Origin: Chitinophagaceae bacterium
GTDB taxonomy: Bacteria > Bacteroidota > Bacteroidia > Chitinophagales > Chitinophagaceae
Assembly: GCA_003136915.1 (NCBI GenBank)
Contig: PLEB01000274.1
Span: 1 to 7,727, forward strand
DNA length: 7,727 nucleotides
Direction of reading: 5' to 3'
In this document: positions 6,819 through 7,727 of the stretch, one piece after another
Layout of the letters: each line of letters starts with the position of its first letter
Numbering within the stretch: position 1 is the stretch's first letter
Translations under genes and position numbers: made by a program
Notes under the pieces: model-generated
Seen by the model: the letters and a program-made list of their open reading frames with translations, nothing else
Databases searched by the model: none
What the model was told of the DNA's origin: nothing

Positions 6819-6821
6819 TTA
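6819..6821 (-). other. internal TAA stop in malQ
   Basis: Minus-strand reading is GAA AAA GCA TAA CTT CTT, in frame with both the upstream and downstream GH77 sequence. The site is flanked by an A5 run (before) and a T7 run (after). A single change of TAA to AAA, GAA or CAA would restore an uninterrupted enzyme. Confidence 0.9.
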
Positions 6822-7727
6822 TGCTTTTTCAGTATCCTGGGAAAAATATTCCCAGATCACGGCATCATTAATAAACGGTTTGGTATAGCGGTCCGCGTCA
6901 AACCGGATATTTCTCTCATCGAATTCCGCCCGGTACACCGGAATTGCCGGATCAAACCTACCCATGATTCCTTCGATTTCGTTTATAGGTATACTCCAGA
7001 TCCGGAAAAATCCCAGAATATGATCGATACGAAATGCGTCAAAATAAATGGCCATTTGTTCAAAGCGGTTCTTCCACCACAGGTAATCATCTTTCTCCAT
7101 CTGTTCCCAGTTATATGTCGGGAAACCCCAGTTCTGCCCCTTTAAAGCAAATGAATCCGGAGGAGCGCCAGCCTGCTGGTCCAGATGATAGAGTTCAGGC
7201 GACATCCAGGCATCGCAGCTATAACGGTACACGCCAATCGGAATATCTCCTTTGATCACGATGCCTTTTTCGTGCGCATATCCGGCAGCGTCATTGAGTT
7301 GAAGATGGAGATGATATTGAATAAAATAATAAACCGCAATCTGATCGTATTGTCTGGATTGGGGTGCAGTCAGCCGGTCAATCGTAAGTTTATTAAAACG
7401 CCCCTGGTTTTTCCATTTTGTAAAATTGGTTGTACCGTTTACATCGCGCAGATAACAGAATGCGGCGTAAGGGGTCAGCCAGAATTTATTTGCTTCAAAA
7501 AATTTCAGGTAATCCGCATCCTCGTTGAGATCTTTTTTCTGGACCTCATAAAGTTCTCTGAGGATGGCCAGTTTACTGCTGACCACGTTTTCGTAATCCA
7601 GGTCCGGGAGCTGATTCAGTTGTTTTTGTTTTTTCCTGAAGGCCTTTAAATGCGAATCGTATTTCTTTCCTGCAACCACCTCAAGATTCAGGTAGACGGG
7701 ATGAAGTGCAAACGCAGAAATAGATCC
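6819..7727 (-). CDS. malQ: MalQ N-proximal fragment: GH77 barrel part with the nucleophile
   Basis: Open from the window edge to the TAA at 6819-6821, 302 visible codons. The first visible residues, GSISAFALHPVYLNLE, match the start of the GH77 domain, so the true start is upstream of the window; the GTG at 7679 is internal. Recognisable elements: FWLTPYAAFCYLRD, KGDIPIGVYRYSCDAW (substrate-site loop), GAPPDSFALKGQNWGFPTYNW (the family's signature 'gaPPD.f...GQ.WG.P.y.w'), and FDAFRIDHILGFFRIW. The Asp of RIDH (codon 7023-7025) corresponds to the catalytic nucleophile, Asp293 in Thermus amylomaltase. The fragment ends WEYFSQDTEKA, where homologues continue without interruption. Confidence 0.85.
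   Translation of the reverse strand, partial: GSISAFALHPVYLNLEVVAGKKYDSHLKAFRKKQKQLNQLPDLDYENVVSSKLAILRELYEVQKKDLNEDADYLKFFEANKFWLTPYAAFCYLRDVNGTTNFTKWKNQGRFNKLTIDRLTAPQSRQYDQIAVYYFIQYHLHLQLNDAAGYAHEKGIVIKGDIPIGVYRYSCDAWMSPELYHLDQQAGAPPDSFALKGQNWGFPTYNWEQMEKDDYLWWKNRFEQMAIYFDAFRIDHILGFFRIWSIPINEIEGIMGRFDPAIPVYRAEFDERNIRFDADRYTKPFINDAVIWEYFSQDTEKA

Larger units (their letters stand above)
5934..7727 (-). pseudogene. malQ: 4-alpha-glucanotransferase (GH77, DPE2-like) interrupted by an in-frame stop, partial at N-terminus
   Basis: The same reading frame codes for one GH77 enzyme from the window edge to the TAA at 5934-5936: 302 codons, one internal TAA (6819-6821), then 294 more codons. Family members in this phylum are about 870-900 residues, with N-terminal starch-binding modules that would lie beyond the window. 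The enzyme transfers alpha-1,4-glucan segments between maltooligosaccharides or glycogen-like acceptors. Protein conservation is equally good on both sides of the stop, and no frame change is needed to join them. This points to a recent nonsense mutation, a base-calling error, or, much less likely, read-through. The stop separates the catalytic nucleophile from the acid/base residue, so the truncated product should be inactive. Confidence 0.82.

Noticed and set aside
6809..6830. Programmed ribosomal frameshifting as an explanation of the malQ interruption
   Set aside because: A -1 shift at the A-run meets TGA within about eight codons, and a single +1 shift also meets a stop. Two opposite shifts would be required, so a mutation or sequencing error is simpler.
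6624..7649. Plus-strand open frames of 173 and 154 codons (6624-7145 and 7185-7649)
   Set aside because: They are antisense to the strongly conserved GH77 coding sequence, show no recognisable domains and have the biased composition of shadow frames.

Overview
All recognisable genes lie on the minus strand, so the window reads right to left. The protein families point to the phylum Bacteroidota, probably a Chitinophagaceae-like genome. The pointers are a long DPE2-like GH77 glucanotransferase typical of that phylum, a dipeptide epimerase of the enolase superfamily, a lipoprotein RND adaptor, A/T-rich leaders without clear Shine-Dalgarno sequences, and candidate TAnnTTTG -7 boxes. The family placement rests on recalled sequence style, not on a search.

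Layout from the upstream end: (1) 7727-5934, the catalytic part of a GH77 4-alpha-glucanotransferase (malQ), open at the window edge and interrupted by one in-frame TAA at 6819-6821. The frame and conservation continue unchanged on the other side. (2) 5923-4883, a dipeptide epimerase 10 nt downstream, probably in the same transcript. (3) 4814-4887, two adjacent tandem arrays, both with a 7-bp period: a GC-containing one that overlaps the epimerase stop codon, and an A/T-rich one that abuts the next start. (4) 4813-4328, a GAF-fold free methionine-(R)-sulfoxide reductase (msrC family) with all three family cysteines and an apparent TTG start. (5) 4209-4327, a control region with a candidate promoter and three TTAAAC half-sites, two of them forming a perfect 8-bp inverted repeat. 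(6) 4208 to 1, a tripartite efflux operon in the order outer-membrane TolC-like channel, periplasmic adaptor lipoprotein, inner-membrane RND pump. The pump runs off the left edge after 562 residues.

The efflux genes should form one envelope-spanning proton-driven exporter. The adaptor links the RND pump to the TolC-like channel; the exported substrate cannot be read from the sequence. The reductase is an oxidative-stress/methionine-salvage enzyme and the epimerase probably acts on dipeptides, possibly from peptidoglycan or protein turnover. The glucanotransferase would remodel maltooligosaccharides or glycogen if it is functional. I see no regulator gene, mobile element, CRISPR array, tRNA or rRNA, and no gene-free stretch longer than 300 bases. 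I did not find a novel multi-gene system. The points most worth a second look are the interrupted malQ, the paired heptad arrays and the repeated half-sites in front of the efflux operon.
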